Position numbers and translations under genes: made by a program. Of a stretch of DNA of 64,000 bases, positions 33,704 to 44,900 are shown piece after piece. Position 1 is the stretch's first letter. Every line of letters starts with the position of its first letter. Source of the DNA: Cherax quadricarinatus (lineage: Eukaryota > Arthropoda > Malacostraca > Decapoda > Parastacidae); contig NW_027196488.1 of NCBI RefSeq assembly GCF_038502225.1, positions 25,382-89,381 on the forward strand, in the 5' to 3' direction. The notes beneath the pieces were generated by a model. That model was not told the origin of the DNA and ran no database searches. It saw only the letters and a program-made list of their open reading frames with translations.

Positions 33704-34904
33704 TAACACATTAAATCATGGTTTAATGCTGCAAAACCAGTGGTTGGCCTATATGACAACAATAACACCTTGAAGCAAGGATCAGTACTGCACCACCAGT
33801 GGTTGCTCTCTATATAAACAATAACACCTTCAAGCAAGGTTCATTAGTGCACCACCAGTGGTTTCTATATAAACGAACAACAAAATCTTTAAGCATGGTT
33901 CAGTACTGCACCACGAGTGGTTGCCCTATATACCTACAATAACAAATTCAAGCATGGTTCAGTACTGCACCACCAGTAGACGTCCTATTTACCAACAATC
34001 ACACATTCAAACATTATTCATTACTCCACCACCAGTACTTGCGGTATATACCAACACTAACACCTTCTAGCATGGTTCAGTACTACATCACCAGTGCTTG
34101 CCGTATATACCAAAATAATACCTTGAAGCAAGGATTAGTACTGCAAAACCAGTAACCCTTACGAGCACGGTTCAGTACTGCACCACCAGTGGTTGCCCTA
34201 TATCCCAACAATAACACATTCAGGCATCGTTCAGTACTGCACCTCAAGTGGTTGCCCTATATATCAACAATAGCACCTTCAAACATGGTTCAGTTCTGCA
34301 CAAGCAGTGATTGCCTTACATGCCAACAATAACACCTTCATTCATGGTTCAGGGCTGCATCACCAGTGGCTGCCCTATATACCAACGATAATCCCTTCAA
34401 GCATGGTTCAGAAATGCACCACCAGTGGTTGCCCTATATTCCAAAAATAACATCTTCAAGCATTGGTCAGTACTATGCCACCAGTGGTTGCCCTATATAT
34501 CAAAAACAATACGTTGCAAGGTTCAATGCTGCATCACCAGTGGTTGTTACAAGTGGTTGTCCTATATACCTACTACAACACCTTCAAGCATGGTTCAATA
34601 CTGCACCGCCAGTGGCTGTCCTGTATTCCAACAATAACACCTTCAGGCAACGTTCAGTACTGCACTACAAGTGGTTGCCCTACATACGAACAATATCACC
34701 TTAAATCATGGTTTAGGACTGTATCACCAGTGGTTGCCCTATATACCAACAATAATCCCTTCAAGCATGGTTCAGTACTGCTTCACCAGTAGTTGCCCTA
34801 TATACAAACAACTCCTTCAAGCATTGTTCAATTCTGCACCACCAGTATTTGCCTTATATACCAACAATAACACCTTCAAGCAAAGTTTAGTACTGTACCA
34901 CTGT
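33704..34904. repeat. Last satellite segment
   Basis: About 20 monomers. The array ends at TAGTACTGTACCAC, directly followed by the LTR start TGTCATG. Confidence 0.9.
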
Positions 34905-35018
34905 CATGCCCCTATGGTTAACCTTTCTTTAATGTTACATTGCGGTTATTTCCTTTAATAGCTAAATTGGAAATGAACGTCCTTGTATTATTAAGGCAAA
35001 TTCTTATTAACAATTATT
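34905..35018 (+). mobile_element. Gypsy LTR, first 114 bases of the split 5' LTR
   Basis: This starts TGTCATGCCCCTATGGTTAA and matches the 3' LTR from 62457 to about 62570 almost base for base. It stops at AATTATT. The following LTR bases resume at 58793, so the 5' LTR was split by the insertion of D5. Its left flank is satellite. Confidence 0.85.
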
Positions 35019-35700
35019 TTTTTATATATTTTATTTAAAACCAACAAATAGACAATAGACAAAAGGAAAAACCATAAAGATGACAATATATGAACAATAA
35101 CTGAAAAAGCGTTACATTAGATATTGAAACAGTAACGAATAACATAATATAAAAAATATGACCACTATTACCTACATATAAAATCAGATACCGAAGCTTA
35201 AAACTGTCCTATACTAGATACATGTGGATAAGTTAACTTTCGTAAAAACATGCAAACCTATATTTTAACTCTTCCTCAAATTAATCATCCTTGCTCTTAA
35301 TTTACACTAGAATAATAAAATACAAGTATACTTTCATTATTTCGTTACAGACTAAATTCCTTCTGCTCTGAACACGGAAAGAAATATAGGATAATTAACC
35401 AATGATGTCAAGAACACATCCAAGTGAAACCTACACCGACCATACAGGACCATGAGAACTGCACGGTCCGCGCAGCTGCTCGCCCAGGTGTGCACATGTA
35501 CATTACACATGAGAACTGCACGGTCCGCGCATCTGCTCGCCCAGGTGTGCACATGTACATTACACATGAGAACTGCACGGTCCGCGCAGCTGCTCGCCCA
35601 GGTGTGCACATGTACATTACACATGAGAACTGCACGGTCCGCGCAGCTGCTCGCCCAGGTGTGCACATGTACATTACACATCGTACCTACAATTAGATTT
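35019..35700 (-). other. 3' UTR of LINE D5 with tandem repeat
   Basis: Noncoding on the sense (minus) strand and T-rich, like the other D 3' UTRs. It contains the four-copy 57-bp repeat (35454-35681). The exact border with A' lies between 35682 and 35720. Confidence 0.55.
35454..35681. repeat. 57-bp tandem repeat, four copies
   Basis: Units begin GAGAACTGCACGGTCCGCGC at 35454, 35511, 35568 and 35625. They are identical except for one base change in the second unit (CATCTG for CAGCTG). The unit is 19 codons long and GC-rich, so several frames stay open on both strands. I do not regard these frames as genes. Low divergence points to a recent expansion. Confidence 0.92.
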
Positions 35701-35720
35701 AGCTCAACATTTCTATTTCT

Positions 35721-35942
35721 ATGAAAACTGATGTTTACGTCAATGAGTGCCTTACCAAAACGAGACAAAACCTTCTTTATCAGCTAAGAAAATTGCGCTA
35801 TGCCCAAAAAATCCACCAGTGCTTTGTGAGGGATGGAAAAATAGCAGTTAGGAAACAGCCCACTGGGAAGAGATACTTCATCTCCACAGAACATGACCTT
35901 AAAACATTCCTAAGTGAGGCTGGACTAACAGAATCAGAGTAA
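35721..35942 (+). pseudogene. LINE A' ORF1 C-terminal remnant
   Basis: The reading TDVYVNECLTKTRQNLLYQL, then CFVRDGKIAVRKQPTGKRY, then FISTEHDLKTFLSEAGL is the same domain as at 13371-13626 (FP25K-like). The first ATG is incidental, and the N-terminal part of ORF1 is lost. Confidence 0.75.
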
Positions 35943-37293
35943 AGTGCAGATAATACCCATAGTCCACCGTTAGTGTTATATTGTCATAAATTTGTGCCCC
36001 CCTAAAATTCTAATACCCCAACTACTTTTAATTGTCATTGTTGTATTCAACGACCATTCTACCTCATAGTCTTAATTGTATTTAATATCTACAGAATCTT
36101 TCTCCTTTTTTACAACTTACCACATCACTGTTCCATCTTATTTTTTTATAAACTAACCATAACTTGTCTTCAATAACTCTACCTCACTTTAAAAAATACT
36201 CAATTGCCCAATTTTATTCTAAATCCCTATTATTGCCCAATTTTACTTTAAACTATATTGATCAAACTTATTGTAAACTTCTTTTATTGACCATTTTTAT
36301 TCCATACTTTTTTAAACTAGTATTTTCAACTACAACTTTTATATCATCCTGTCTACCATCTTACTAGCATATTATAACCAAGTCATTGCCATTTTTATTT
36401 TTATCATTTTTTTTTATTATTATTTTGCTACCTTAATTAGTGTATTTTATCCTGTCAATTCAAATCTAATTATACTCTAATTCTTGTAAACAACTTATAT
36501 AAGACCTTAGTGCAATTACAATTAAGAGTCTTGTTCCTTTATTATATTATTAGATTAATCACAGTTTTACTCTAGCTCATTCTAGCTCAATACATAGTCA
36601 ATACCAAATTCACTATATTAGACCATAGTGCAATTACTAGGGAGAGACTGGTGCTATTTGTAATTTGTATTTTTATATTATTAGACTAAACCTATTTGTA
36701 CTATAGCTCTTTCTAGCTCAATACATAGTCAATACCAAATTCACTATATTAGACCATAGTGCAATTACTAGTGAGAGACAGGTGTTATTTTTAATTTGTA
36801 TTTTTATATTATTAGATTAAATTCAGTTGTACCATAGCTCATTCTAACTCAATACATAGTCAATACCAAATTCACTATATTAGACCATAGTGCAATTACT
36901 AGTGAGAGACTAGTGCTATTTTTAATTTGTACTTTTATATTATTAGACTAAACCTATTGTACTTTAGCTCATTCTAGCTCAAAACATAGACTCCACAAAA
37001 GTCATTATTAGACCTTAGTGCAATTACAAGTGAGAGTCTTGTTCTATTTTTAATTTGTATTTTTATATTCCTAGTTTATACCTAGTTGTACTTTAGTTCA
37101 TTCCAGCACAACACACAGACAACATCAACTTCATTATGTGTAGTAGTGACTATACCCTACATGACCAAAATACTCTAGCTATATACTTGTCCAAACTTCC
37201 TACCACTACAGATATCAGTACTAGAACTCAACACACAACTCAGGATGTGACCCTGATCTAAACCTCCATAATCTGACACCCAATCAAAACCTA
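35943..37293 (+). other. LINE A' spacer with about four 131-bp tandem repeats
   Basis: AT-rich. From about 36480 to 37090 a unit containing CAATACATAGTCAATACC, then TATTAGACCATAGTGCAATT, recurs at 36588, 36719, 36850 and (degenerate) 36980, which is 130-131 bases apart. Such repeats can act as promoter or enhancer units in LINEs; here that is only an inference. Confidence 0.75.
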
Positions 37294-40193
37294 TTGGAAA
37301 GTAACTGCCTTTATTACACAGCATCACAAGCCACCACTATCCTAAACAATGCTAAAAGTCTATCAGTACTTAACTACAACATCAGGTCCTTAAGTAAACA
37401 CTATGATGACCTCCTAGCACTCCTTGAATCACTAAAGACACCCTTCTCCTGCATTATTCTTACTGAGACCTGGCTTAAGCAGGACACAATAGATATCTAC
37501 CCTCTACCAGGATACACAGCAATTCACAACTGCAGAACAAACCAAGTTGGGGATGGTATTGCAATCTATTACTCTAACCAATTATCTTGTCTTAGCACCA
37601 CTTGCTTTAGTGATGAATATGGGGAATACATTTTTGCTAATTTTACTGTAAAAAACCTTAAGACGCCTATAACAATCGGTGCCATTTACCGGATACCTCA
37701 CACAAACATCCCAAATTTCAGTGAGAAATTAAAGTCACTAATAACAAACAGACAAATGAATAAGCACCACCTTCTCTTAGCTGGAGACTTCAACATCAAC
37801 CTTGGCTTACTAGATGATCAGCCTGTAACTGATTTCATCAACAATATGAACAACACACTTCTCATACCAACAATAACTAAACCAACCAGGCTCACTGAGA
37901 CAAGTGCAACCATAATAGACCACATATGGACCAATATACTAGCCCCCCTTAAATCAGGGATAATCACAGATAGCACTACAGACCACTACCCTACCTTCCT
38001 CCTGACAAACATTAGTAAACCACCACTTGAATACAACAAAGTCTCATTTAGACTCCATGACGAGGCCTCAGTAAGGAAGTTCACAGCTGACCTAGAGACT
38101 GTTGATTGGCCTACAGAATTCTCCAAGGCCAATGGTATTGATGACTGGACAGACATCTTTCTTAACAAATTACTTAGACTATACAACAAACATTGTCCTA
38201 TAAAAACAAAACAGATCACAAACAAACGGCTTGGTTGCCCATGGCTAACCAGCACCATTCTGAAATCCATTGACAAGAAACACCAATATGAAAAGCAATA
38301 TAGACAGGGCTTAATACACAAAGATACTCTTAAACACTATTCATCAGCTCTCACCAAAGTAATAAAGACAAAGCCAAACAACTATACTACTCCAGTAGAT
38401 TCACAGACACTAGAGGAGATATAAAAAAGACCTGGAAAACACTCTCTCAGATTCTAGGGACCCACAAACTGAGAAAAACCAAGAATATTGTCCTAACTAA
38501 ACCTAATGAAACACCACTACATCCCACTGACACAGCTAACAAGATAAACGACTTCTTCTCAAACATAGGATCTAATCTCGCCAGTAAAATCCCACATACC
38601 AATGCCCATGCCGGGGACTACCTAGATGGAAATTTCCCTAATTCCTTCTATCTTGCACCAACTGAGCCCACGGAAGTCATTGAGATCATAAAGTCACTTA
38701 AAAATAACTCGGGGAATCTGTCTCATGTCCCACCATTACTGTACAAGCGAGCGGCCCATGTCCTTTCGCATGCTATTTCATTACTTTTTAACAAGTCAAT
38801 AGAGACTAGCACCTTCCCGAAACTACTCAAGATGGCAAGGGTTACACCAATACATAAAGGTGGTGACCCTACAGACTTAAACAACTATAGGCCAATATCT
38901 AACTTACCATTGCTATCCAAAATCTTTGAGAAACTCGTGCACAGGAGACTGTATTCATTTATAACGGCTCAAAACATACTCAACCCCTGCCAGTTTGGAT
39001 TCAGGAAAAATAAAAGCACTAATGATGCAATCATAAAAATGCTAGATCTGCTTTACACAGCATTGGAAAATAAGGAATATCCACTAGGAATTTTTATTGA
39101 CCTAAGAAAAGCTTTTGACACAGTAGACCACGACATCCTACTCCACAAACTTGATCACTACGGTATAAGAGGCCATGCGCTTGCTTATTTCAAATCTTAC
39201 ATTACTAATAGGTATCAGTACGTCACCATTAAAGACACAGCATCAGCAACACGGCCACTTGATACTGGAGTTCCGCAGGGAAGTGTCCTTGGTCCCCTGC
39301 TCTTCCTCATATACATCAATGACCTTCCAAACGTATCCCAACACCTGAAACCCATTCTCTTTGCTGATGACACGACTTATGTCATCTCTCACCCTAATCT
39401 TGCCACCCTCAACACCATTGTGAATGAGGAGCTGATTAAAATATCGACTTGGATGACAGCCAATAAACTTACGCTTAACACTGACAAAACCTACTATATT
39501 ATGTTTGGTAGCAGAGCAGGAGATGCACAAATTAACATTAAGATTGACAACACTCTAATTACCAGAAATAATGGGGGAAAATTCCTAGGCTTATACCTTG
39601 ACAACAACCTGAATTTCAGCACCCATATCCAGCATATAGCCAAAAAAGTATCCAAAACGGTTGGGATCCTCTCCAAGATACGATACTACGTGCCGCAAAA
39701 TGCCCTTCTCACACTATACCACTCACTTATTTATCCATACCTCACCTATGCTATTTGTGCTTGGGGATCAACTGCAGCAACACACCTAAAGCCAATAATA
39801 ACCCAACAAAAAGCTGCAGTAAGAATAATCACTAAATCCCATCCCTGGCACCACACACCACCACTCTTCATAGATCTAAACTTACTCCCAGTTCAGTACA
39901 TCCACACTTACTACTGTGCAATCTATATCTACAGGGCCTTAAACTCTAATATCAACCTTGACCTAAAACGCTTTCTTGATAGTTGTGACAGAACCCACAG
40001 GCATAACACCAGACACAAACATCTCTACGACATTCCCCGTGTCCGACTAAACCTTTACAAAAATTCAATGTATGTCAAAGGCCCTAAAATCTGGAATACC
40101 CTACCTGAGAACTCTAGAACTGCAGACACATTCATCACCTTCAAAACTACCATTAGAAAACATCTTATCTCCCTGATACACCCCGTCAACTAA
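37294..40193 (+). pseudogene. LINE A' ORF2, endonuclease and RT, one frameshift
   Basis: The endonuclease part is open from 37294 to 38424 (NIRSLSKHYDDLLALL, LTETWLKQD, LAGDFNINL, TDHYPTF). After a one-base deletion or two-base insertion near 38365-38372 the protein continues in another frame (AKQLYYSSRFTDTRGDIKKT) through the RT to 40193. RT blocks: [53 protein letters not shown] and FADDTTYV. A single lesion separates this copy from an intact ORF. No RNase H. Confidence 0.9.
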
Positions 40194-40671
40194 CTACACG
40201 AATACCACCTGGTGGTTCACACTTACACTCACTCACTCATTTGACCATAAACAGAAATATTAATCTCAGTCTTAAAATAATGAATCCTGTGATACTCCAA
40301 TACTGAAACTATATACTGTGCCAAAACAAAAGCATTCACATTGCTAAACTCACAAACTAGTATTTAGTCACTTAGCCATAATACCAACTTACCTCATAAT
40401 TTGTAATATTTTACAATTAAGAATAAAACTAAGTATGCCCGAAATGCCTAGCCATGCTAAGCGTTCTAGTGGTACACTCTGTAATCACAATTTTACTACA
40501 TGTAAACCAAACAATAACCAAATTTCTGTAAACTCAGCATTGTAATCCTTATAGAGAATAAACTTTGAATTTGAATTTGAAAAACCATTCGTCTCTCAAC
40601 CCTTGAGTGGAGAGGACGTGTGCTGCTGCTGCCCCCTGGAGTTGTCTGGTGGCAGTATTATTTTCACCAAC

Positions 40672-41931
40672 ATGGCGCAGGCTCGCCGGCGCAGGGTAAA
40701 TACAGTCTGCATTGTATTAACCAGTGGAGCTGTAACGGGGCCATCAATGGAGTTGCTTTTGCCTGCAATCATCAGAGATACCTACGGAATAGCCAAAGAG
40801 GAGATTTGTGGACTTGCATTGAACGGTACGAAGAGGATTTTTGTAAAATTTAGTTCGGCGACTGTGTATGAGGCAGTTGTGAATAAGTTTCAAGAGGTGG
40901 CCATACCAGTTAACCATGCTGTGACGGTGCGGCTGCATGATGTGTCCAGCTATTACACATGGGTTAAGATCAGGAATGTGCCGTTCGAGGCGGATGCATC
41001 TGACATCCGGTTCATTATGTGTAAATACGGCACAATACATACGATCACTGCAGGAAGGTGGTCAGTTGGCCAGTATATGGGGATACCTGAGGGTGCATTC
41101 TCTGTCAAGATGACGCTCAGACATCCAATTCCATCGTACGTGGTGATGGAAGATTTCAGGACTCAGGTTTTTGTAACATACGCTGGGCAGCGAAGCACTT
41201 GCCGTTTGTGCGGGTCGTATGATCACCTGGCTGCGCAATGTGAAAGAAGACGTGGTGATAGGGACCAGCAGCAACGACGAGATGTGGAGGAAAGGAGAGA
41301 GGATCAAGATCAACTGTTTTCGACTCTGCCTCAGCAGAGTTTGACATGGAGTGAGGAGGTTGAGAGGGCCGAAGAAAAGGAGATGGCAGGGGCTACGCGG
41401 GGGGACGACATCACTTCCCTGGACGTTGTACAAGTGCTTGATGAGGTCATCGCGGAAGCGAATGGTAGCGACGCGGAAACTACGATAGTGTCGACGTTTG
41501 AGAACATTTTGGGTAATGAGAGTCCTTGTCCGGATGTTGGTACAGACCTGGATCATGGGTCTGCAGTTGAGGAGGGCGTGGTGACGCCAACCCGGACTGA
41601 AGTGTGTCGTAAGGATGCACAGTTGGTGAGAACTGTGGAGGTGGAGGTTCATCATGGCACTGAGCTGGATGACTTGATGCAGGTCGAGGGTACGACGCGA
41701 AAGCGCGCAGCAGTGCTTTCGGATTCCGACGACGTGCTTACGCCCGCACAAAGACCTGGGAAGAAAACATGGGCGGAAGCCATGCGGAGAGGTTCAAGTG
41801 GCGCCCAGGGGCAGGGGTTGGGTAAGGGTGGACAGAAAGGGGGGGGGAGGGAAAAGGGTGCAATGAAACGATCAGGTGATAAGTCGGTAGTGTCAAGAGG
41901 GAAACCCCCTTTGTCGGTTTTAAGTGCCTGA
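40672..41931 (+). CDS. LINE D2 ORF1: nucleic-acid-binding protein with CCHC zinc knuckle
   Basis: The protein has 419 residues from the ATG at 40672 (context CCAACATGG, shared with D1 and D5; the frame is open slightly upstream to 40603). The N-terminal half (RRVNTVCIVLTSGAVTGPS, AIIRDTYGI, SYYTWVKIRNVPFEADASDI) looks like one or two RRM-type folds. A CCHC knuckle CRLCGSYDHLAAQC lies at about 175-189. An acidic low-complexity region precedes the conserved C-terminal motif RKRAAVLSDSDDVLTPAQRP followed by GKKTW near 341-365. It would coat element RNA as a ribonucleoprotein. Assigned by similarity of layout to Tx1-type ORF1 and ZCCHC3. Confidence 0.85.
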   Translation: MAQARRRRVNTVCIVLTSGAVTGPSMELLLPAIIRDTYGIAKEEICGLALNGTKRIFVKFSSATVYEAVVNKFQEVAIPVNHAVTVRLHDVSSYYTWVKIRNVPFEADASDIRFIMCKYGTIHTITAGRWSVGQYMGIPEGAFSVKMTLRHPIPSYVVMEDFRTQVFVTYAGQRSTCRLCGSYDHLAAQCERRRGDRDQQQRRDVEERREDQDQLFSTLPQQSLTWSEEVERAEEKEMAGATRGDDITSLDVVQVLDEVIAEANGSDAETTIVSTFENILGNESPCPDVGTDLDHGSAVEEGVVTPTRTEVCRKDAQLVRTVEVEVHHGTELDDLMQVEGTTRKRAAVLSDSDDVLTPAQRPGKKTWAEAMRRGSSGAQGQGLGKGGQKGGGREKGAMKRSGDKSVVSRGKPPLSVLSA

Positions 41932-41933
41932 CA

Positions 41934-44900
41934 TTGAACATCAATGGCTTGAGGTCTCAGAGAAAGTGTGAGTGGTTTAAGGAATATTTGGTGCGTCATG
42001 ACGTTGACGTTGTGTTCTTGCAGGAACACAATTATAGACCGGGTTATGAGTTGAAGGTGGATGGGTATAATGTGTATGTTGAGCATGCAGTCAGATTGAA
42101 AGGAGGTGTGGCCATTTTGGTGAAAGAAACTAGCCCGTTGGTTGTCAGGCATAGTGAGGGGGGAGAGGGGAGGGTGATTCGTGTGGATGGGTTATGGGGT
42201 CAGGTACAGATGACGTTGGTGTGTGTGTATGGCCCAGCAGAGGGAGATGTGAGGATAAAGAATAAATTCGTAAGGGACGTTCTGGTATATTATTTGCGTG
42301 GATTGCCGGGGGTTGCTGTGATAGGAGGTGACTGGAACTGTGTGATAAGGAATAAGGATGTTGAACCGAGGGGGGCAGGGCATTGTTTGAGGATATTGGG
42401 AGAATTGTTATCCGGGATAGGATTGACAGATGTTGAGGGAGGTGAGGTGGTGGAGCACACATTTATTAAGCGTGGGTATGCGGCTAGGCTCGATCGATTA
42501 TACGTTCCCAGGACAGTTGTAATACATAGTGTGAGGGTAATGGACGTAGTATTTTCTGATCACAGGGGTGTTTTGGTGGATATAGGTTGGGAGGGGTTGC
42601 CGAGAAGGTGTAAGGGGTTTTGGAAGTTGAATGTAAAGTTGTTGCAGCAAGAAGAGTATCAACAGTCATTTGTTCAATTGTGGGAGGAGTTGGTGGCGGA
42701 GGCGCCTGGGAATAGTGAATTGGTTAGTTGGTGGGACTCTGTGGCGAAATCTCGTATTAAGGAATTTTATATTCGTAGTGGGAGGGAATATAACAGGTTG
42801 AAGTATGGGTACCAATCTTATCTTGAGGGACAGTTGAGAGCTTGCTACGAGCGTGGGAGTGCTAGTCATCCGGTGGACGATATTGAGGGATTAAAGGAGC
42901 GTATCAGGGATTTGCAAAATGAAAGATTTGATGGCGCGCGAGTTTTGGGTGGGCTGGAAGAGGTGTTATGGGGTGACAGGCCTTCGGCATGCGTGTTGAG
43001 GAGACAGCGTAAGAGAAGAGTGGCGACGGAGATGATGGGATTAACTGTTCATGTGGGGATGGGAGGGTATAGAGAGGGGCAGGTATTAGTGACGACAGAG
43101 GGTATGAGTGGTTATCTAGATGCATGGTTTAGGTCATATGCACAAAACGGAGGTATTCGAGATGAGGCTTTAAAGGAAATGGGAGGTTTCGTGCAATGTG
43201 AGATTGATGGTATGGATAGGGTAACATTAGAAGGTCCGATCACGGAAAGTGAGATTTCGCACGCTTTGTCTGGTGCAAGTTTAGGTAAGGCGCCAGGTGT
43301 AGATGGGTTGCCTAATGATTTTTACGTTAGGAATTGGGAAGTATTGAGAGGATTTTTAGTTAGGTTATTCAATGTAATGAAGGATGATGGGGAAATGGGG
43401 GAGCAGCAAAGGACTGCTGTCGTGGTATTAGTTCCGAAAGGTGGACAGACTACGGTAGAGGATTACCGAGCAATATCGCTTATGTGTGGCGATTATAAGT
43501 TATTTGCACGAATATTAGGGAATAGAATAAAAAAGGTGATAGGTAACGTAATTGACAGAGGACAATATGGGGTACCGGGTAGGACAATGTATGAAGGGCA
43601 TGGAGTTCTTAGAAGTTTTATAGAAAAGAGGGGGGAGTTGGGGGGTGGGGGTGTGTTGGCATTGGATTGGCGAGCTGCTTACGATAGTGTGGAGAGGGAT
43701 GCGTTATGGAGGTTCATGCGTTGGCAGGGATTCGGGAAGGAAATTATATCTTGGGCGAAAACATTGTATCAGGGAGCATCTATGAGAGTACAGGTTAATG
43801 GAAGGCTAGGTGTTAACATTCAGATGGGAAGGGGTTTGCGACAGGGTTGCCCTCTATCGCAAATATTGTTTGCGTGCCTCCAGGATCCCTTTTATAGGGC
43901 AGTTAGGTGGAGTATCGCAAGTGGAGGGGTTAGTAATGAACGAGAGGGTTGGCCGGGTATTGTGGGTTATGTGGATGATACAACTGTATTGGTGAGGGAT
44001 GAGAAGGATTTACACAAGGTTGGAAAGGTGGTAGATGTGTTTGGAGAGGCTACTGGGATGGAAATTAATGTGGCAAAGTCTAAGTATATGGACCTAGGCA
44101 ATAACGTAAATAGAGGTGGGACTGTAGGGCGCGGGTGGAGTGTGGTGGATCAGCTATTGATTTGTGGGATAGTGTACGCTAAGAATGATAGGGTCGCACA
44201 AGAGGTAAATTCGATGCGCACCGTGGATGGGGTATTGAAAAGATTGGGTGGTTTGAGGACGGCGCAGCTAACGTTGCATCAGAGGGTCATTGTGACGAAC
44301 GTGCTGTTGTATAGTAAGATATGGCACGTGGTGGCAGTATACCCGCTGAGGCGGCGAGAGGTGCAACGGTTGCAACATGGGATTTTCCGATTTATATGGG
44401 GATCGGGTTGTGACTGGCTAAGTAGAGGGGTGGTGACGCTTCCCGTTAGCCACGGGGGGCTGGGGCTTATACATTTAGAAAAGCGTATGATGAGTGTGTA
44501 TCTAAAACGCGGGTATTTGGGGGAGGTGGGGGCGAGGAAAGGGGGGCTAGAAAAACTGCGTATGGATATGCAACGATGGTGGGGGGGTAAGGATTTAATG
44601 ATTGGTGAGGCCATGTTGAGGGTTTTAATGACGGTGAGGGATCCGAAGCGCCTTAAATTGAGGATTCTTGAGAGGGTGGGGGGTGGGTCTGTGGTGGCGG
44701 CAGTTGAGGGGGCATACCCCATGTATGCGTGGGGGAATATCTGGAAATGTTTACGGCAATTGCGTATTAAACCAGGTGTAAGGGAGGTAATGTTTAGGTT
44801 TCTACATGGAATCTTGCCGTCTGGTGTTGTGTTATTTAATAGGAGACTAAGGGAGGGTGGGGAGTGCAAAGCGTGTGGATGTTCCGAGACTATTTTTCAT

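Larger units (their letters stand above)
6916..34904. repeat. 59-bp satellite array, interrupted by seven mobile-element insertions
   Basis: The monomer reads approximately ACCTTCAAGCATGGTTCAGT, then ACTGCACCACCAGTGGTTGC, then CCTATATACCAACAATAAC. The same phase recurs 59 bases apart, for example from 12541 to 12600. Summing the pieces gives about 10.2 kb, or roughly 170 monomers. Monomers differ from each other by 10-30%, but specific variants recur in the same order, which suggests a higher-order repeat. The insertions split one original array, because the array resumes after each one. Many apparent small proteins in this region are read-through of the monomer and are not genes. Confidence 0.93.
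35700..40582 (+). mobile_element. LINE A', relative of LINE A, 5'-truncated
   Basis: It contains an ORF1 C-terminal remnant, a long spacer with tandem repeats, ORF2 with one frameshift and a TTTGAA-repeat tail (about 40565-40581). The protein is clearly homologous to LINE A, but the tail differs (TTTGAA, not TAAA), so it is a separate family. It is directly followed by LINE D2. Confidence 0.88.

Noticed and set aside
35454..35681. CRISPR-like array
   Set aside because: The units are directly adjacent with no variable spacers, and the context is eukaryotic.
35352..35768. Open frames on both strands across the 57-bp repeat, encoding 19-residue repeats
   Set aside because: A repeat unit of 57 bases without stops keeps frames open by chance. 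There is no conserved flanking coding sequence.
41062..42462. Long antisense open frames opposite the LINE D2 ORFs (also at 22760-26631, 44279-44869 and elsewhere)
   Set aside because: They are shadows of strongly biased coding sequence on the other strand and have low-complexity composition.
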